From contig CAVSMU010000011.1 of assembly GCA_963729075.1 (NCBI GenBank), positions 1 through 64,000 on the forward strand: a DNA stretch of 64,000 bases, in the 5' to 3' direction. Within the stretch, counting starts at the first letter, position 1, and every line of letters starts with the position of its first letter. A program made the translations under genes and the position numbers. The notes under the pieces are model-generated. The model was not told the origin of the DNA. It saw nothing but the letters and a program-made list of their open reading frames with translations, and made no database searches. The stretch is from WHSW01 sp963729075 (GTDB lineage Bacteria; Actinomycetota; Thermoleophilia; Solirubrobacterales; 70-9). Positions 61,207 to 64,000 of this stretch are shown piece after piece.

Positions 61207-62483
61207 ACACGGCCGGTTCGCCGCTCCCGGGGACCGAGCCGGAACGGGCGGGGCGACCGCTGCGGGTGATGGTCTCGGCGGGCTTCTCGGCCGGACACGC
61301 CCTGCCGGCACTGGCGCTGGCGCGGGCGCTGCGCGAACGCGATCACGAAGTGCTCCTGCACCTGTCGGAGCGCTGGCGCGAACCGGCGCTGGAGCTGGGC
61401 AGCCGGTTCACGCCCGCCAGCGACTACGTCGCGTTCCCGGGCGCCGCCGTCAACGCCGGCGAGCCGACCGTGGTCGACGTGGCGCGCGCACTGCCGGCGG
61501 TGATCCGGGACTTCGCCGCCGACCTCGTGGTGGGCGATCTGGTGGCGCCGGCCACCCCGCTCGCGGCCGAGCTCGCCGAGGTCCGAGGCGCGACCCTGAT
61601 CCCGACCGTCTACCCCGTCCAGGGACCCGGCCACCCACCGTTCCCGCTCGGCCTGCTGCCACCCCGCACCCGGCTCGGGGCCGGAGCGTGGCGGGCGCTC
61701 GAGCCCGCGACCAGGCCGCTGCGGCCGGCGGCCCGCTGGCTGCGCCGCGTCCCCGGCCTGCTGGCGGACGCACGGGCCGAGCTGGGCCTCGCGGCCCGGC
61801 CCCCCGGCCGCGCGGAGATCACGACCTACGGCCCGATCAGCGACGAGCTGGCCATGGTCGCGACCTTTCCCCAGCTCGAGTACCCGCGTGACTGGCCGCC
61901 GCAGGTTCACGTCACCGGGCCGATGCGCTTCGAGCTCCCGCATCCCGAGGTCGAGCTCCCGGCGGGCGACGACCCGCTCGTGGTCGTCGCGCCGAGCACC
62001 GTCCATGATTCGGCTCGCGCCCTCGTCGGGGCCGCCACCGCCGCGCTCGCTTCCGAGCCGGTGCGCGTGGCGGCGACGCTCAACCAGCGGGGCGCGCAAT
62101 GGACGGAACCGGCGCCGCCGAACGCGGTGGTCACCGACTGGCTCTCATACGCTCAGGTGATGCCGAAGGCCTCGCTCGTGATCTCGAACGGCGGCCACGG
62201 GACGGTGGTGCGCGCGCTCGCCGAGGGCGTGCCGGTGCTGGTCTGCCCGGTCGGCGCCGATACCGCCGAGAACGGCGCGCGCGTGACTTGGCGCGGCGCC
62301 GGGCTCATGATCCCCGCGCGGCTGCTCGGGCCGACGGCACTTCGTGCCGGAGTCAGGCGGCTGCTGGCCGAGCCGCGGTTCGTCGCCCGCGCGCGTGAGC
62401 TCGCCACATGGGCGCGCGACAACGACGGCGCGCGGCGGGGAGCGGCGCTGCTCGAGCGCCACGCCGCGGGCTCCGGATCGTGA
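61203..62483 (+). CDS. GT1/UGT-like glycosyltransferase, third of four
   Basis: ATG 61203 overlaps the previous stop (ATGA). The 426-residue protein has VSAGFSAGHALPALALARAL, VVGDLVAPATPLAAELAEVR, VATFPQLEYPRDWPPQVHVT and the donor signature VISNGGHGTVVRALAEGVPV (Asn for the usual His), followed by LVCPVGADTAENGARVTWRG. It is intact and ends in the GTGA overlap with the fourth copy. The region around 61860-61980 is nearly identical at the DNA level to 59368-59490 of the first copy. Confidence 0.88.
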   Translation: MNTAGSPLPGTEPERAGRPLRVMVSAGFSAGHALPALALARALRERDHEVLLHLSERWREPALELGSRFTPASDYVAFPGAAVNAGEPTVVDVARALPAVIRDFAADLVVGDLVAPATPLAAELAEVRGATLIPTVYPVQGPGHPPFPLGLLPPRTRLGAGAWRALEPATRPLRPAARWLRRVPGLLADARAELGLAARPPGRAEITTYGPISDELAMVATFPQLEYPRDWPPQVHVTGPMRFELPHPEVELPAGDDPLVVVAPSTVHDSARALVGAATAALASEPVRVAATLNQRGAQWTEPAPPNAVVTDWLSYAQVMPKASLVISNGGHGTVVRALAEGVPVLVCPVGADTAENGARVTWRGAGLMIPARLLGPTALRAGVRRLLAEPRFVARARELATWARDNDGARRGAALLERHAAGSGS

Positions 62484-63676
62484 GCGAGCGCACCCGGGTC
62501 GTCTGCGCGTCGGTGGCGGCGACGGGCCACTTCCTGCCGACCCTCGCCTTGGCGCACGAGCTCGACGCTCGCGGAAACGACGTGGTCATGCTCGCCCCGG
62601 AACGCTGGCGCGGCGAGGTCGAGGCCCTCGGGCTCAAGTTCACGAGCCTCGAGGAGCCTGATGCGGCACTGAACGGCTCCGAGGACCAAACCGGATGGGA
62701 GGAGCTCGCCGGCGTCGCCCGCTCCGCGGTGCCGATGATCCGCGAGCTCGGCCCGCACGTGGTCGTCGGCGACCACTTCGCGCAGGCGCCGATGCTGGCC
62801 GCGGAGGCGGCCGGGGTGAGGACGGCGACGCTGATCCCGGACCCCTATCACGTCCCGCTGCCCGGCCTCCCGGTGTTCGCCCAGGGACTGCTGCCGCCGC
62901 GTTCGGCGTTCGGCAGGGGAGCGTGGAGCGCCGCCTGGCCGCTCGCCGAGCGAGCGCGGCGGCACATGCGCGGCATGCAGAACGAGCTGCGAGGCCGGCT
63001 CGACCTGCCGCCCGTCGAGCGACTCGACGGCGCGATCAGCGAGGACCTTGCGATGGTGGCGACCTTCCCGCAGCTCGAGTACCCCCGCGACTGGCCGCCC
63101 ACCGTGCACGTGACAGGGCCGATGCTGTTCGACCTCCCCGCGCCGCTCGTCGAGCCGCCGCCGGGTGACGAGCCCCTGGTCGTAGTCGTCGCGAGCACGA
63201 CCGGCCTCGAGCCGGCATCCGTGTTCGTCGAGACCGTGCTCGGGGCGCTCGAGGCGGAGGCGGTCAGGGTAATGGCGACGACCAGCCGCCGAGGCGAGCG
63301 GTGGCGGGGCGCGGTTCCCGCCAACGCGACGGTCGTCGACTGGCTCGACCTCGGGGCGGTGATGCAGGGCGCCGGCGCCGTCGTGTGCAACGGCGGCCAC
63401 GGCACCGTGGCGGGCGCGCTCAGCGCGGGTGCGCCCGCGCTGGTCTGCCCGGTCGGGGGCAATACGCCGCAGACGGGCGTCCGTGTGACCTGGGCCGGCG
63501 CCGGGCTGATGGTCCCGCGACGGCTGCTCGGGCCGCGACCGCTGCGCTGGGCGGTCCGCCGGCTGCTCGCCGACTCGCGAATCGCGGAACGGGCGCGGAG
63601 CCTCGCGACCTGGGGACGGGCCAACCACGGCCCGACGCGGGGTGCCGAGCTGGTGGAGCGCTACGCGCGGCGGTAG
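62480..63676 (+). CDS. GT1/UGT-like glycosyltransferase, fourth of four
   Basis: Starting at GTG 62480, the 398-residue protein has CASVAATGHFLPTLALAHEL, VVVGDHFAQAPMLAAEAAGV, VATFPQLEYPRDWPPTVHVT and VVCNGGHGTVAGALSAGAPA, LVCPVGGNTPQTGVRVTWAG. The donor signature again has NGGHG rather than HGGHG, and the glutamate usually near AENG is replaced by Gln (PQTG). Its end overlaps the convergent exporter ATPase gene by 16 bases. A longer start at 62408 lies inside the previous gene. Confidence 0.88.
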   Translation: MSERTRVVCASVAATGHFLPTLALAHELDARGNDVVMLAPERWRGEVEALGLKFTSLEEPDAALNGSEDQTGWEELAGVARSAVPMIRELGPHVVVGDHFAQAPMLAAEAAGVRTATLIPDPYHVPLPGLPVFAQGLLPPRSAFGRGAWSAAWPLAERARRHMRGMQNELRGRLDLPPVERLDGAISEDLAMVATFPQLEYPRDWPPTVHVTGPMLFDLPAPLVEPPPGDEPLVVVVASTTGLEPASVFVETVLGALEAEAVRVMATTSRRGERWRGAVPANATVVDWLDLGAVMQGAGAVVCNGGHGTVAGALSAGAPALVCPVGGNTPQTGVRVTWAGAGLMVPRRLLGPRPLRWAVRRLLADSRIAERARSLATWGRANHGPTRGAELVERYARR

Positions 63677-64000
63677 GCGGCGACGACCTCGGCGAAGTCG
63701 CCCTCGGCGAGGATCTGGCCGCGCGCCAGCCACGCGGCGCGCGGGCAGATCCGCTGGAGAGCGGTGTGGTCGTGGCCGGCGGCGGCGACGACTCCGCCCC
63801 GCTCCCGCAGCTCCCGCGCGTAGTCCTCGACGATCCCCCGGAACTCGTGGTCGAGGGCCTCGAAGACCTCGTCGAGGAGCAACACGTCCGGGCGGATCGC
63901 CTGGATCACCGCGAGGCCGAGACGGGCGCGCATCCCCACCGAGTAGGTGTGCACCGGGCGGTCGAACGCGTCGCCGAGACGCGTCCGCGCCGCGAACTCG
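63661..64000 (-). CDS. Wzt/TagH-like polysaccharide ABC exporter ATPase, C-terminal part (cut by window)
   Basis: The gene enters from the right edge and ends at 63661. Visible are the signature region VHTYSVGMRARLGLAVIQAI, Walker B VLLLDEVFEALD and the H-loop VVAAAGHDHTALQRI. The signature matches exporters of O-antigen or teichoic acid (YSxGMxARLxFA) rather than import ATPases. The protein ends soon after the ATPase core, so it lacks the C-terminal carbohydrate-binding domain of some Wzt proteins. A partner permease probably lies to the right. It faces the glycosyltransferase array and likely exports its product. Confidence 0.85.
   Translation of the reverse strand, partial: EFAARTRLGDAFDRPVHTYSVGMRARLGLAVIQAIRPDVLLLDEVFEALDHEFRGIVEDYARELRERGGVVAAAGHDHTALQRICPRAAWLARGQILAEGDFAEVVAAYRRA

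Noticed and set aside
1..64000. tRNA or rRNA genes, insertion sequences, integrases or phage genes
   Set aside because: None could be recognised by reading both strands. A covariance-model search could still find a small RNA.

Overview
The window looks like chromosomal DNA of a very GC-rich actinobacterium, most likely class Thermoleophilia (order Solirubrobacterales). The reasons are the strong G/C bias at third codon positions, the many GTG and TTG starts, tight GTGA/ATGA/TTGA gene overlaps, and several proteins of a style I associate with that lineage: the MKKLVSHLSYS secreted protein at 10.7-11.3 kb, the MYQFSR protein at 29.8 kb and the 46-residue membrane protein at 20.5 kb. No tRNA, rRNA, CRISPR array, transposase or phage gene was seen.

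Layout. 0-1.2 kb: end of a cytochrome c maturation cluster (TlpA-like thioredoxin, ccmH). 1.2-2.4 kb: a branched-chain amino-acid type binding protein. 2.5-9.0 kb: a compact signalling or defence-like locus with two membrane-anchored TIR proteins carrying beta-propellers (7-blade NHL/YVTN type and WD40 type) on either side of an LSDAT/SLOG-SLATT membrane protein. 9.0-11.3 kb: two decayed or error-disrupted secreted proteins. 11.3-20.7 kb: a sigma factor carrying its own anti-sigma-like zinc finger, a propeller-like secreted protein, a TMEM175 channel, type II NADH dehydrogenase and a TldD/PmbA protease pair. 20.7-29.7 kb: housekeeping and accessory genes (CDF transporter, rdgB, rph, Flp pilin, MarR with its operator, MFS pump, HDAC-like hydrolase, nadB). 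29.8-42.8 kb: a lineage protein, the hyuA-hyuB pair, DUF1802/DUF1152 proteins, a GT39-like protein, a JAMM protease and a GntR-YrbE-YrbE operon with no Mce or ATPase partner.

42.9-64 kb is a surface-glycan locus. It holds polytopic GT39-like membrane glycosyltransferases, two nucleotide-sugar epimerases/dehydratases, a methyltransferase, a large membrane protein, eight tandem GT8-like glycosyltransferase modules in five reading frames (some multi-module), four tandem GT1/UGT-like glycosyltransferases and, at the right edge, a Wzt/TagH-like exporter ATPase. The likely logic is that sugar donors are made and modified, a glycan is assembled by many paralogous transferases, and it is exported by an ABC transporter. 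A perfect 454-bp direct repeat with 936-bp periodicity shows very recent duplication inside the GT8-like array.

Caveat: at least eight genes carry apparent single-base frame breaks (about 10.2-10.9, 19.85, 35.8, 36.3, 42.9, 52.07, 58.0 and 60.1 kb). Two of the clearest are in short C or G runs. This looks like residual indel error in a draft assembly, although real decay cannot be excluded. Affected genes are flagged individually. Domain assignments come from reading motifs; no database search was run.
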